From positions 2,430,501 through 2,494,500 of the forward strand of contig NC_016622.1 of assembly GCF_000283655.1 (NCBI RefSeq): 64,000 nt of DNA, in the 5' to 3' direction. This DNA comes from Azospirillum lipoferum 4B. GTDB taxonomy: Bacteria; Pseudomonadota; Alphaproteobacteria; Azospirillales; Azospirillaceae. Below, in pieces: positions 7,862-16,457 of this stretch. Position numbers and translations under genes: made by a program. The notes beneath the pieces were generated by a model. It was not told the origin of the DNA, did no database searches, and saw only the letters and a program-made list of their open reading frames with translations. How positions within the stretch are numbered: the first letter of the stretch is position 1; each line of letters begins with the position of its first letter.

Positions 7862-7893
7862 AAAGGCCCGTCCGGCATCCCGGACGGGCCTTT
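7862..7893. terminator. bidirectional intrinsic terminator
   Basis: A 14-base perfect stem, AAAGGCCCGTCCGG with loop CATC, lies between the convergent hydrolase gene and infC. Its A-rich start and T-rich end suit termination in both directions. Confidence 0.9.
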
Positions 7894-7911
7894 CCGTAAC
7901 CTCACCCCGCG

Positions 7912-8448
7912 TCAGCGCGGGGCCAGCACCATAATCATCTGACGGCCTTCGAGCTTCGGCATCTGCTCAACCTTCGCCAGTTCGTCCAACGCGTCGCGGA
8001 CGCGGACCAGCACGTTCATACCCAGATCCTGGTGCGCCATTTCACGACCGCGGAAGCGCATGGTCACCTTGACCTTGTCGCCTTCCTCGAGGAAACGGCG
8101 CGCCGAGCGCATCTTCACGTCATAGTCGTTGTCATCGATGTTCGGCCGGAGCTTGATCTCCTTGACCTCGATGATCTTCTGCTTCTTGCGGGCCTCGTTC
8201 GCCTTCTTCTGCGCCTCGTACTTGAACTTGCCATAGTCGAGGATTTTGCAGACAGGCGGTTCGGCCTGGGGAGCAACCTCGACCAGGTCGAGGCCGGCAT
8301 CCTCAGCGGCCAGCAAAGCATCGCGCAACGACACCACCCCGATCATCTCGCCATCTGCGCCGACGAGACGAACGGAACGAGCCGAGATCTCCCGGTTAAC
8401 CCGCGGGCCATCGCGGGTCGGGGCGGCTTCGGACGGAATCCTGGCTAT
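7912..8448 (-). CDS. infC: translation initiation factor IF-3, apparent AUA start
   Basis: IF-3 keeps the 30S and 50S subunits apart and proofreads start codons. The N-terminal domain ([20 protein letters not shown] to [15 protein letters not shown]), the lysine-rich linker helix and the C-terminal domain ([15 protein letters not shown] to [13 protein letters not shown]) are complete. There is no good in-frame ATG. A strong Shine-Dalgarno GGAGAAG (minus strand 8460-8454) is followed after 5 bases by ATA (8448-8446), in frame and two codons before an ATT. A rare AUU-type start is the known device for IF-3 autoregulation, so I place the start at AUA. The alternative is GTG at 8475 without a ribosome site. 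thrS lies 75 bases upstream on the same strand. Confidence 0.88.
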   Translation of the reverse strand: MARIPSEAAPTRDGPRVNREISARSVRLVGADGEMIGVVSLRDALLAAEDAGLDLVEVAPQAEPPVCKILDYGKFKYEAQKKANEARKKQKIIEVKEIKLRPNIDDNDYDVKMRSARRFLEEGDKVKVTMRFRGREMAHQDLGMNVLVRVRDALDELAKVEQMPKLEGRQMIMVLAPR

Positions 8449-8523
8449 GGACGCTTCTCCATGGTCTGAAACCACGTGGAAGCCGGCCGTCCAGAGGAGC
8501 GGCCGGCGGCGTCACGCGGTCGG

Positions 8524-10488
8524 TTAAAACGGCGAGTCGGTCGCGGTCTCGCCGGCAGGCGATCTCGCTTCCTCCACCAGTTTAGCCACGGCCGCATCAA
8601 GGGCAAGAATTTCCTGATCCTTGCCGCCCAGCACGCGGAGCGCGACCGTCCGCTCGTCCGCCTCGCGCTTTCCGACAACCAGCATCAGCGGCACCTTCTG
8701 CAGGCTGTGCTCGCGGACCTTCAGGTTGATCTTCTCGTTGCGGGTGTCGAGCTCGACGCGCAGGCCCTTGCGCTTCAGCAGCTTGGCCACTTCCTCGGCA
8801 TAGCCGTCGGCCTCGCTGGTGATGGTGGCGACGGTCACCTGGACCGGCGACAGCCACAGCGGGAACTTGCCGGCGTAATGCTCGATCAGCATGCCGATGA
8901 AGCGCTCCATCGACCCCAGGATCGCGCGGTGCAGCATGATCGGCCGGTGGCGCGCGCCATCCTCGCCGATATAGCTGGCATCGAGTCGTTCCGGCAGATT
9001 CGGATCGTACTGCAACGTGCCGCACTGCCAGGTCCGGCCGATGGCGTCGGTCAGGTGGAACTCCACCTTCGGGCCGTAGAAGGCGCCCTCGCCCGGCAGC
9101 TCCTCATACTCCAGCCCGGCGTCGCGCAGCGCCTGGGCCAGCGCCCCTTCGGCGCGGTCCCAAAGCTCGTCGGCACCGGTGCGGACATCCGGACGCAGAG
9201 CCAGCTTCACCGAGATCTTGTCGAAGCCCAGATCCTTGTAGACGCCGAGCTGCAGCTTGAAATACTCGGCCGCCTCGCTCTGCACCTGATCCTCGGTGCA
9301 GAAGATGTGGGCGTCGTCCTGGGTGAAGGCGCGCACGCGCATGATGCCGTGCAAGGCGCCCGACGGCTCGTTGCGGTGGCAGGCACCGAACTCCGCCATG
9401 CGGATCGGCAGGTCGCGGTAGGAGCGCAGGCCGTGGCGGAAGATCTGGACATGGCCGGGGCAGTTCATCGGCTTGATGCCCAGCAGCTTCTCGCCGCCGT
9501 CGGCCTCCACCTTGAACATGTTGTCGCCATACATGTCCCAGTGGCCCGACGCCTTGAACAGCGAGCTGTCGATCAGCTGCGGCGTCTTGACCTCGACATA
9601 GCCGGCGGCCTTCAGCTTGGTGCGGATGTAGGTTTCCAGCGTCTGGTAGAGCGTCCAGCCCTTCGGATGCCAGAAGACCGAGCCGACCGCCTCCTCCTGC
9701 ACATGGAACAGGTCGAGTTCCTTGCCCAGCTTGCGGTGGTCGCGCTTCTCCGCCTCCTCGATCTGGTGCAGGTAGGCCTTCAACTCCTTCTCGTCGCGCC
9801 AGGCGGTGCCGTAGATGCGCTGGAGCATGGGGTTGCGGCTGTCGCCGCGCCAATAGGCACCGGCCACCTTCATCAACTTGAAGCCCTGCCCGACCTTGCC
9901 GGTCGTCATGGCGTGCGGGCCGCGGCACAGATCCAGCCAGTCGCCCTGGCGGTAGATCGACACCGGCTCGCCCTGCGGGATCGCCTCGATCAGCTCGGCC
10001 TTGTAATGCTCGCCAAGCTTCTTGAAGTAGGCGACCGCCTCGTCGCGGTCCCACACCTCGCGCACGATCGGGATGTCGGCCCCGACGATCTCGCGCATCT
10101 TCGCCTCGATCTTCTCCAGATCCTCGGGCGTGAACGGCTCGTCGCGCGCGAAGTCGTAATAGAAGCCGGTGGCGATCGACGGGCCGATGGTGACCTGCGT
10201 GCCGGGATACAGCTTCTGCACCGCATCGGCCAGCACATGGGCGGCGTCGTGGCGGATGACCTCGAGAGCGTCGGCGTGGTTGCGCGTGACGATCTCGATC
10301 TTGGCGTTGGTAGTGACGGTGGTGGTGAGGTCCTTCACCGTGCCGTCGATCTTGACGGCAAGCGCATCTTTGGCCAGGCGCGAACCGATGGACTGGGCAA
10401 TCTCAAGCCCGGTCACCGGCCGGTCGAACTCCCGCACGCTGCCGTCGGGCAGCGTGATGGCGATGTTGGACGTCACCGAAGTCACCAT
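8524..10488 (-). CDS. thrS: threonyl-tRNA synthetase
   Basis: 654 residues from ATG 10488, the usual length for the family. The order is: TGS domain ([20 protein letters not shown]), second N-terminal editing domain ([19 protein letters not shown] with the HxxxH zinc-like motif, [12 protein letters not shown]), class II catalytic core (motif 2 [20 protein letters not shown], motif 3 [16 protein letters not shown]) and anticodon-binding domain. Cys in MNCPGH is the zinc ligand. A further in-frame extension to 10629 is possible but reads as non-conserved sequence. It is followed by infC on the same strand, the classic thrS-infC order. Acts in the cytoplasm, charging tRNA-Thr. Confidence 0.95.
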   Translation of the reverse strand: MVTSVTSNIAITLPDGSVREFDRPVTGLEIAQSIGSRLAKDALAVKIDGTVKDLTTTVTTNAKIEIVTRNHADALEVIRHDAAHVLADAVQKLYPGTQVTIGPSIATGFYYDFARDEPFTPEDLEKIEAKMREIVGADIPIVREVWDRDEAVAYFKKLGEHYKAELIEAIPQGEPVSIYRQGDWLDLCRGPHAMTTGKVGQGFKLMKVAGAYWRGDSRNPMLQRIYGTAWRDEKELKAYLHQIEEAEKRDHRKLGKELDLFHVQEEAVGSVFWHPKGWTLYQTLETYIRTKLKAAGYVEVKTPQLIDSSLFKASGHWDMYGDNMFKVEADGGEKLLGIKPMNCPGHVQIFRHGLRSYRDLPIRMAEFGACHRNEPSGALHGIMRVRAFTQDDAHIFCTEDQVQSEAAEYFKLQLGVYKDLGFDKISVKLALRPDVRTGADELWDRAEGALAQALRDAGLEYEELPGEGAFYGPKVEFHLTDAIGRTWQCGTLQYDPNLPERLDASYIGEDGARHRPIMLHRAILGSMERFIGMLIEHYAGKFPLWLSPVQVTVATITSEADGYAEEVAKLLKRKGLRVELDTRNEKINLKVREHSLQKVPLMLVVGKREADERTVALRVLGGKDQEILALDAAVAKLVEEARSPAGETATDSPF

Positions 10489-10660
10489 TTCACTAGTGTT
10501 GCGTGTCACCCGCATCGGGTGCCCGGACATGGCCGGGAACGCGAAATTTCCATCGCCGCGTGGGGGAATGTCAAGCGCGGTGGCGGAAATCAAGGGTGTG
10601 GACAGACCAACGCTGCATTGCCGCCACAACCCGGCATCGGTTCCTTGGCAGGTACTTGCC

Positions 10661-10951
10661 CCCCACCCTAACCCTCCCCCGCTGGGCGGCTATGGCATGC
10701 ACACAACTCGCATTTGCGAAAGAACAGCAGCCTTTGGCAGCGAATAGCCCTTCTCCCCTTGCGGGAGAAGGGTTGGGATGAGGGGTGCTGCCAGCCGCAA
10801 GGCCGGTGCGATCCGGATTTGCGCCCCCCCTCACCCCAACCCCTCTCCCGCAAGGGGAGAGGGGCTTTCCTCAATGCCAAGCTGCACGTCTTTTCGCAAG
10901 CGCGAGATCTGTGCATGCCATAGGGCTGGGCGAGGGAGGGTTAGGGTGGGG
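10661..10951. repeat. nested inverted pair of GC-rich palindromic repeats
   Basis: The gap 10489-11018 has no credible gene. It holds four repeat units in mirror order. The outer pair (10661-10688 and about 10924-10951) carries CCCTAACCCTCC and its complement. The inner pair (10748-10785 and 10827-10864) is a hairpin built on CTTGCGGGAG/CTCCCGCAAG followed by GGTTGGGATGAGGGG, and the second inner copy is the reverse complement of the first. Such mirrored units are typical of BIME-type repeats. The region could fold into a long cruciform. Confidence 0.8.
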
Positions 10952-11018
10952 AGAAGTCAACCGGTTGATAAAGGGCAAAATGCTGAACTACAATCCTGCA
11001 AAACAGGAAGGCACCGCC

Positions 11019-11201
11019 ATGAACAAGCCCACGTCAGCCAACGAGGAGCCGCCCCTAGTCCGCTACAATTTGGCAGACTTGATAGAAGGTGTGTCGCCGG
11101 ACCAATTCCGCAATGTCTTCGACTGGGGGCCCGACGTTGGTCGTGAGTGCGTAACAGTTTACTCCGGCTTCCGGCTCAGCCGCGGTTCGCCGAACAGATA
11201 G
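11019..11201 (+). pseudogene. MazE-like antitoxin fragment
   Basis: 60 codons from ATG 11019, preceded by AGGAAGG. The segment YNLADLIEGVSPDQFRN then DWGPDVGRE closely resembles the toxin-binding tail of MazE/AbrB-type antitoxins. The N-terminal DNA-binding swapped-hairpin domain is absent, and after GRE the reading frame runs into the 3' end of the convergent EAL gene, overlapping it by 43 bases. No MazF-like toxin is nearby. Most likely this is the eroded tail of a toxin-antitoxin operon cut by repeats upstream and by the EAL gene downstream. Confidence 0.5.
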
Positions 11202-12496
11202 CCCTGGCCGAAGTCGAAGCCGGTGTCGAGCACCTCGACCAGCTGGTTCTCGGTCTCGATCTTCTCGACGATCAGGTCGATGCCCTCGGCGGCGCAGCGG
11301 TGGCGCAGCTCACGGATGCGCGCGGCATTGGCGGGGTCGAGCACCAGGGCGCGGTCCAGCTTGATGCAGCGGAACTCGTGGCGCAGCAGCCGGTCCAGGT
11401 CGATGGCGAGGTCCGTCACCTGATCCATCGAGAAGCGGAAGCCCAGCCGCGCCAACTGCGACAGGATGCCCATCGTCACCGCCCCGCCGACACGCAGATC
11501 GTGCTGGCTCAGCTCGAACACCAGCTTCGGCACCAGTGCGTGGTTCTGCGCCATCATGTTCAGGAACTGGCGCATAAACTCCGCGTCGGCCAGCGTCGCG
11601 GCGGAGATGTTGGCGAAGAAGCCGATGGCGTGCTGGCGCCGCTCCGTCTCGCGGATCAGCTGGACGCAGCGGACCAGCTGGAGGTTGTCGATGGTGGCGA
11701 TCAGCCCCTCGCGCTCGGCGATGTCGAGATAGCGGTCGGGCATGATCTGCTGCCCGTCGGCAGCCCGCACGCGCGAGAACACCTCGTAGAATCGGTGCTT
11801 GCGCTGGGGCAGGCTGACGATGGGCTGGAGATAGACGTCGATGCGGTCGGCCTTCAGCGCGTCGCGCACCGCCTCCAGCACCGCGGCGTCGTCCATCGGC
11901 ACGGCCGGCGCAGTAGCGGACGGGGTGGCGGAGGACGGGGTGGCGGAGGACGGGGTGGCGGAGGACGGGGACAGGGCGGGACGGCGCTCCCCACTGGCGG
12001 CCGGCGGACGGGGAGCCCGCCGTTCGGTCAGGCGGGCGACCAGCGACTGCAGAAGCTTCACCTCCTGCATCACCGCGTCGTAGCGGACCCCGCCATCGGG
12101 CTGGGCACCGGGATCGGGGGCGAACCGCTGCTCCAGAAGATGGGCCAGTTCCTCCACCCGGTCGTGCAGGCGGGCGAGGCGGCGGGCGGCCTTGCGCTCG
12201 CGCTCCAGCCGGGTCACCACGTCATGGACCAGCGCCCCGGCCAGCACCACCAGCGCGCCGGCCAGCCACGCCACCAGCGGATCGGCCTCCGGCCGCAGCG
12301 CCCACAGAGCGGCACCGGCTGAAATTCCGGCGATCAGGTAAGCCAGCGCATAGACAAGGTGCGTCAGCAGGGTCATCGCAGGAACCACGGTGGTGGAAAC
12401 GGCAGTGCCGGGGCGGAAGTCGGCGGTCAGGGCCTTCATCGGATGCGCAGCCTTGGGCACGAGCATGGCACGGACCGGGCGGGCATCCCCACTCAC
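11159..12496 (-). CDS. TipF-like membrane protein with degenerate EAL domain
   Basis: 445 residues at most; ATG at 12439 or 12376 could also start it. Two membrane segments (about residues 44-66 and 72-92), a coiled coil (ERERKAARRLARLHDRVEEL), a proline/serine linker and a C-terminal EAL domain. The EAL signature is EVF, and the metal-binding DDFG site reads SMDQ, so diesterase activity is unlikely. N in FFANIS, K in IKLDRALV and QGYLFGEP are kept, compatible with c-di-GMP binding. Length and layout match TipF, the c-di-GMP receptor that positions the flagellum in Caulobacter. Function by analogy only. Confidence 0.7.
   Translation of the reverse strand: MSGDARPVRAMLVPKAAHPMKALTADFRPGTAVSTTVVPAMTLLTHLVYALAYLIAGISAGAALWALRPEADPLVAWLAGALVVLAGALVHDVVTRLERERKAARRLARLHDRVEELAHLLEQRFAPDPGAQPDGGVRYDAVMQEVKLLQSLVARLTERRAPRPPAASGERRPALSPSSATPSSATPSSATPSATAPAVPMDDAAVLEAVRDALKADRIDVYLQPIVSLPQRKHRFYEVFSRVRAADGQQIMPDRYLDIAEREGLIATIDNLQLVRCVQLIRETERRQHAIGFFANISAATLADAEFMRQFLNMMAQNHALVPKLVFELSQHDLRVGGAVTMGILSQLARLGFRFSMDQVTDLAIDLDRLLRHEFRCIKLDRALVLDPANAARIRELRHRCAAEGIDLIVEKIETENQLVEVLDTGFDFGQGYLFGEPRLSRKPE
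11918..11971. repeat. 15-base minisatellite inside the TipF-like gene
   Basis: Three exact and one partial copy of GGACGGGGTGGCGGA, in frame with the gene, encode SSATP repeats in the linker before the EAL domain. Copy-number change would lengthen or shorten the linker in steps of five residues without a frameshift. Confidence 0.9.
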
Positions 12497-12589
12497 TGTC
12501 GGGACACCCGCTTGACGATCCGTTAATGCTACGCCCCTGCCCGCCGCATCCTGCGCGGCCTTGGCACTTGTCTCCTCAGTGGTGACCCC

Positions 12590-13663
12590 TCAGCGGAGAT
12601 CCGCCCCCACCGCCTCGGCGACGGACCGGAAGCCGTCGCGGCGCAGCAGCTCCGCCAGCTCGCGGCGGATGCGGTGGACCACCGCCGGCCCGGCATAGAC
12701 CATCGCCGAATAGAGCTGCACCAGCGAGGCGCCGGCCCGGATCTTGGCATAGGCGTCCTCGCCGGTCGCCACGCCGCCCACCCCGACGATCGGCAGCTTG
12801 CCGCCGGTCAGCGCGTAGATCTCGCGCAGGACGGAGGTCGATGGCTCGAACAGCGGACGGCCGGACAGGCCGCCGGCCTCGCTGCGCATCGCCGCCGGGA
12901 TGCCGTCGGGCCGGGCGATGGTGGTGTTGGAGACGATCAGACCGTCGATGCCGGACTCCAGCGCCACCGCGGCGATGTCGCTCTTGTCCTCCACCGTCAG
13001 GTCGGGCGCGATCTTCAGCAGAAGCGGCGGGTTGCGGGTCAGGCCGCAGGCGGCCCGCGCCTCCAGCACCCGCTCCAGCAGGGCGCGCAGCGGATCGCGG
13101 CCCTGCAGCGCGCGCAGCCCCGGCGTGTTGGGGGAGGAGACGTTGACGACCAGATAATCGGCCAGCGGCGCCAGCCGGCGCACGCCGATCACGTAATCGT
13201 CGGCGGCGTCGGCGGTGTCCTTGTTCTTGCCCAGGTTGGCGCCGACGATTCCGGGCGCGCGCTTGGCCGCCGCGCGGCGGCGCTCCAGCCGCTGGGCGAA
13301 GGCTTCCAGCCCCTCGTTGTTGAAGCCCATGCGGTTGATGACCGCCCGCTGCTCCACCAGCCGGAACAGGCGGGGACGCGGGTTGCCGGGCTGCGGCCGC
13401 GGGGTGACGCTGCCCGGCTCGACGAAGCCGAAGCCGAGATTCAGCATGGCGTCGACCACTTCGGCATTCTTATCGAAGCCGGCGGCGAGCCCGACCGGGT
13501 TGGTGAAGTCCAGCCCCCAGACGCGGGTGTGCAGCGCCGGTTCGTCCTTGCCACGGGCCGGCGGGACCAATCCGGTCTTCAGCGCCTTGATGGTCAGGCC
13601 ATGCGCGGTCTCAGGGTCGAAGCGGAACAGCAGCGGCCCGGCAAGCGGATAGAGGTCGATCAC
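12590..13663 (-). CDS. pyrD: dihydroorotate dehydrogenase (quinone), class 2
   Basis: 357 residues from GTG 13663. It oxidises dihydroorotate to orotate in pyrimidine synthesis, passing electrons to ubiquinone at the membrane. An N-terminal helix pair ([20 protein letters not shown]) for membrane and quinone contact identifies class 2. The barrel has [34 protein letters not shown] with the catalytic serine, [13 protein letters not shown] and the FMN phosphate site [11 protein letters not shown]. The GTG start overlaps the stop of the upstream DUF952 gene (GTGA), so the two are translationally coupled. A GTG start for this gene is supported by that overlap and by the family N-terminus. Confidence 0.94.
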   Translation of the reverse strand: MIDLYPLAGPLLFRFDPETAHGLTIKALKTGLVPPARGKDEPALHTRVWGLDFTNPVGLAAGFDKNAEVVDAMLNLGFGFVEPGSVTPRPQPGNPRPRLFRLVEQRAVINRMGFNNEGLEAFAQRLERRRAAAKRAPGIVGANLGKNKDTADAADDYVIGVRRLAPLADYLVVNVSSPNTPGLRALQGRDPLRALLERVLEARAACGLTRNPPLLLKIAPDLTVEDKSDIAAVALESGIDGLIVSNTTIARPDGIPAAMRSEAGGLSGRPLFEPSTSVLREIYALTGGKLPIVGVGGVATGEDAYAKIRAGASLVQLYSAMVYAGPAVVHRIRRELAELLRRDGFRSVAEAVGADLR

Positions 13664-14034
13664 GGAACGAGGTCCTGAAGGGTGAAGGGAAAACCGGCGG
13701 GGAAGGCGTGGCGCCCATCCGGCCCCAGCGGCAGCGGGTCGACCCGCAGCACGGCATCGACCGGCAGCGGCCCGTAGAGGTGCGGGAACAGCTGTCCGCC
13801 GCGCGAGGGCTCCCAACGCAGGGCGGCGCCCAGCCGGTCGGCGTCCACCGTCAGCAGCAACAGGCCGTCCTGGCCGGCGCGATGCTTGGCGGCGCTCTCC
13901 ACCACCTGTCCGGCGGTGGAGAAATGGATGAAGCCGTCCTGGGCATCCTGCGACGAACCCGGGTAGCTGCCGGCCGGGCGGGCGGCGTCCCACTCGTCCG
14001 CGCGGCACATGTGGTGGATGATTCGGTCGGTCAT
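13660..14034 (-). CDS. DUF952 family protein
   Basis: 124 residues ([20 protein letters not shown], then [19 protein letters not shown] and [20 protein letters not shown]). This is the compact DUF952 fold, related to small glutathione S-transferase-like or ADP-ribose-binding-like folds of unknown function. The conserved FIHFS and HLYGPL motifs are present. It is the first gene of a two-gene unit with pyrD, overlapping its start by four bases. The pairing with pyrD may be only transcriptional. Confidence 0.8.
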   Translation of the reverse strand: MTDRIIHHMCRADEWDAARPAGSYPGSSQDAQDGFIHFSTAGQVVESAAKHRAGQDGLLLLTVDADRLGAALRWEPSRGGQLFPHLYGPLPVDAVLRVDPLPLGPDGRHAFPAGFPFTLQDLVP

Positions 14035-14133
14035 GATGGTCGGACACTATCCCAAGGCGCGGCCACCGGCCAGACGCATCGAAGCCGCAGGCCCTCTGCC
14101 GCAACGCAAGATCGATTCACCGAATGCAATTCC

Positions 14134-14160
14134 GCACGCGGTGCGCGTTGCATTTTGCAA
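14134..14160. promoter_or_regulatory. possible upstream activator sites for the sigma-54 promoter
   Basis: Two adjacent symmetric sites, GCAC-GCG-GTGC (14134-14144) and TTGCA-TTT-TGCAA (14148-14160), lie about 130-155 bases upstream of the sigma-54 promoter, the usual distance for an enhancer-binding activator. The GCAC/GTGC half-sites resemble those of NtrC, but the spacing is shorter than the NtrC consensus. Confidence 0.35.
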
Positions 14161-14287
14161 AGCACACTCGAAACTATTCGGCATTTTGCGGGTATTTTTG
14201 AGTTTCCGGGACCTTCGTTCCTGCCGAAACGGCGGGCCATCCAGTTCAACCCCAGCGATTCCAAGGGCCGAAACCGCCTTCGCAGAG

Positions 14288-14303
14288 TGGCACCGCTTTT
14301 GCT
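14288..14303 (+). promoter_or_regulatory. sigma-54 (RpoN) promoter
   Basis: TGGCAC-CGCTT-TTGCT matches the -24/-12 consensus TGGCACG-N4-TTGCW at every position except one (G to C after TGGCAC), with the required GG-to-GC spacing. It ends 31 bases before the ATG of the 72-residue gene and on its strand. Confidence 0.75.
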
Positions 14304-14334
14304 GTAACAGAAGCAAGTCAACGGAGGACCCGTC

Positions 14335-14553
14335 ATGAACGCGATTTCCATGAGCCTGATGAAGAAGACCCACTCCTGCAACACGGACCTGGGCGCCTCG
14401 GTCACCGCCATGGGCGCGCTGTGCGAGCCGGGTCAGACCGCGGTCCCGCTGAAGCCGAGCGCCACCATGCTGGCGGCGGGCGCGCGGGCCGGCGGCGTGT
14501 CGGTCGAGGTGGCCTGGAAGATCTACCAGGCGATGATCCACCACGCCGACTGA
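14335..14553 (+). CDS. small sigma-54-controlled protein of unknown function
   Basis: 72 residues (MNAISMSLMKKTHSCNTDLG, then GALCEPGQTAVPLKPSATML and VAWKIYQAMIHHAD). Two cysteines (about 15 and 30) and a C-terminal His-His; no signal peptide or membrane segment. GGAGG sits 8 bases before the ATG. A strong sigma-54 promoter lies just upstream, so expression should depend on RpoN and an enhancer-binding activator, for example nitrogen limitation or nitrogen fixation in an Azospirillum-like host. I do not recognise a family. It is monocistronic, convergent with the end of the phage block. Confidence 0.75.
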   Translation: MNAISMSLMKKTHSCNTDLGASVTAMGALCEPGQTAVPLKPSATMLAAGARAGGVSVEVAWKIYQAMIHHAD

Positions 14554-14582
14554 GCCGACTCGCCCGTCGCGGCCGTCAACGG

Positions 14583-14903
14583 TCAGCGCCGTCCGCCCTC
14601 GAACGGCATGAAGCCCGAATCGAGCTTGGTCTCGATCCGCAGCAGATGGTCGGTCAGGCGCTGTTCGACGTCCTTGAGGGTCGCGAAGGAGACATAGGTC
14701 TTCGCGACCTCCAGCTTGTATGCGGCAAGGCTCTCGCGCACCTGCGCCTGAGCCTCCTCCGCCCGGGCGCGCAGATCGTCCAGCGCGCTGTCGGCATCCC
14801 TGCGCGCCCGCGCGATCAGCCAGAACAAACCGCCCATCGCCGGCAGTTCGACCGCGGTGATCCACCAGGCGAGATCCAGGCCTCCGGTCAGGGTGTCGTG
14901 CAT
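14583..14903 (-). CDS. phage membrane/coiled-coil protein next to terminase
   Basis: 106 residues. One N-terminal membrane segment (about 12-33, WWITAVELPAMGGLFWLIAR) followed by a long heptad-rich helix (ADSALDDLRARAEEAQAQVR on to LKDVEQRLTDHLLRIETKLD). Located 33 bases after the large terminase on the same strand, where T7-like phages encode holin and Rz/spanin proteins. The one-anchor plus coiled-coil layout fits an inner-membrane spanin or a related lysis-timing protein; an alternative is a structural coiled coil. No endolysin is seen nearby. Confidence 0.6.
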   Translation of the reverse strand: MHDTLTGGLDLAWWITAVELPAMGGLFWLIARARRDADSALDDLRARAEEAQAQVRESLAAYKLEVAKTYVSFATLKDVEQRLTDHLLRIETKLDSGFMPFEGGRR

Positions 14904-14936
14904 CGGGGTCTCCTGTGGTTGAGGTGAGGATAGGAC

Positions 14937-16457
14937 TCAAAGCTCCCAGTCCGACGGTGCCACCACTGTGCCGACACCCCGCCAATCGGGGCGGCGTTCG
15001 GGCAGGGCTGACGCCTCTTCGAAGCGGAAGGGTTCGGCATTGAGACAGCCGGCCACCGCGTCCAGGCCGTCGTCGGGCCCGCGATAGCTGCCGTCCGGAC
15101 GCCAGTCGCGCATTTCACGGATCAGCGGCGTGTCCCACACCGACCGGTGGGCCAGCATGCGGCGGTCGGCCATCAGGGCGTCGAAGGCCTCCATGATGCG
15201 CTCGGCCTTGGGCTTGCGGCTGGTCTGCTCGACCACGCCGACGGCCAGCCGGTCATGGCGCAATCGCTTGCGCAGCATGCCGGGCAGGAAGCGGCCGATG
15301 CCGTTGATCTCGATGTGGATCGACGACAGGTGGTTGTCGGCGAGAAAGCGGGAGACCTGCCCGCATTGCTGGTCGGCCTCGGTCTCTTCCGACCGGGGGT
15401 CGACCGCCAGATATCGCACCCGGTGCAGGTAGAAGCGGTTGTCGGCGCCGCCGAAAACCACGGCGACCACGCTGCCGTCGCCGCCCTTGCCCTTGCCGTC
15501 CGCTTCCAGCCGGGCAAAGGCCGGGTCCCACCAGCAGGAGGCGGAAACCATCCGCACCCCGTCCAGCGTCAGCACCGCACGGCCCAGCGCCTCGCGATAC
15601 ACCAGCTCCGCGTCGTAGCGGCCGAGCTTGGCGACATCCAGCATACCGTCGGCGACGCTGACCGGACGCAGCAGCATCTGGCTGGTGAACTTGTTGGGGC
15701 CGGTCGATTTGCGGATGCGGGCGACATGCGCCTCGCCGAAGCGTTCCTTCCAGGTATAGGTGCGCTTGCCCTCGGCGTCCTCGGTATAGACCGGCAGGAC
15801 CAGCCGCTCGAATCCATCCAGGAAAGGCGGGCTGCCGTCGTCGGTCTCCTCGGCATAGAGGCTGTCCTGCGCATGCGGCGTGCCGACATAGAGCTGCGCC
15901 CCGCCCGGCACCAGCACATATTCCAGCTCCGACAGGCGTTCGCGCAATGCTGCGCGTTTGACCGCCGTGTCGGCGTTGCGCGGCACCTCCACGTCGTCGC
16001 AGATCACCACGTCGGCACGGCTGCCGGTGATGTTGCCGCCGATGCCGGCCGCCGCCATCGACGGGTCGCGCAATTCCATCGGCCGCACCACCGTGAACTG
16101 GTCGGCCGCCCACTGGTCGCGCTCCCTGGCCGGCGGCTTCAGGTGGGCGCAGCCGGGATGGCGTTCCAGGATGCGCTTGACGTTGCGCACCATCTTCGTC
16201 GCCAGCCGCATGTCGGCGGCCAGCACCAGCAGCCGGCGGTTGGGATCGCGCAGCAGCAGCCAAGCCGCGAACAGCCCGACCAGGGTCGATTTGCCCGAGC
16301 CGCGGAAGGCCATCAGCAGCATGCGCCGGTTCTGCCCGGCCATATGCTCCTCCAGCCATCCTGCCATCCGCGCATGGTGGGCGGGGGTCTTCAGTTCGAC
16401 CATCCTGTTCCAGCCGTCGACGAAGCCGAAAAAACTGCCGTCCTCCCGCTCCGTCAT
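14937..16457 (-). CDS. phage terminase large subunit
   Basis: 506 residues. ATPase domain: Walker A in LLMAFRGSGKSTLVGLFAAW (about residues 47-66) and Walker B VVICDD (about 150). Nuclease domain: WWDPAFARLEADGKGKGGDG with acidic residues, IEINGIGRFLPG, and a C-terminal DDGLDAVAGCL. It packages DNA into the procapsid, powered by ATP. The ATG at 16457 overlaps the stop of the tail-fibre gene by four bases (ATGA). A small terminase subunit is not recognisable. All motifs look intact, which is unusual for a remnant that lacks its portal. Confidence 0.88.
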   Translation of the reverse strand: MTEREDGSFFGFVDGWNRMVELKTPAHHARMAGWLEEHMAGQNRRMLLMAFRGSGKSTLVGLFAAWLLLRDPNRRLLVLAADMRLATKMVRNVKRILERHPGCAHLKPPARERDQWAADQFTVVRPMELRDPSMAAAGIGGNITGSRADVVICDDVEVPRNADTAVKRAALRERLSELEYVLVPGGAQLYVGTPHAQDSLYAEETDDGSPPFLDGFERLVLPVYTEDAEGKRTYTWKERFGEAHVARIRKSTGPNKFTSQMLLRPVSVADGMLDVAKLGRYDAELVYREALGRAVLTLDGVRMVSASCWWDPAFARLEADGKGKGGDGSVVAVVFGGADNRFYLHRVRYLAVDPRSEETEADQQCGQVSRFLADNHLSSIHIEINGIGRFLPGMLRKRLRHDRLAVGVVEQTSRKPKAERIMEAFDALMADRRMLAHRSVWDTPLIREMRDWRPDGSYRGPDDGLDAVAGCLNAEPFRFEEASALPERRPDWRGVGTVVAPSDWEL

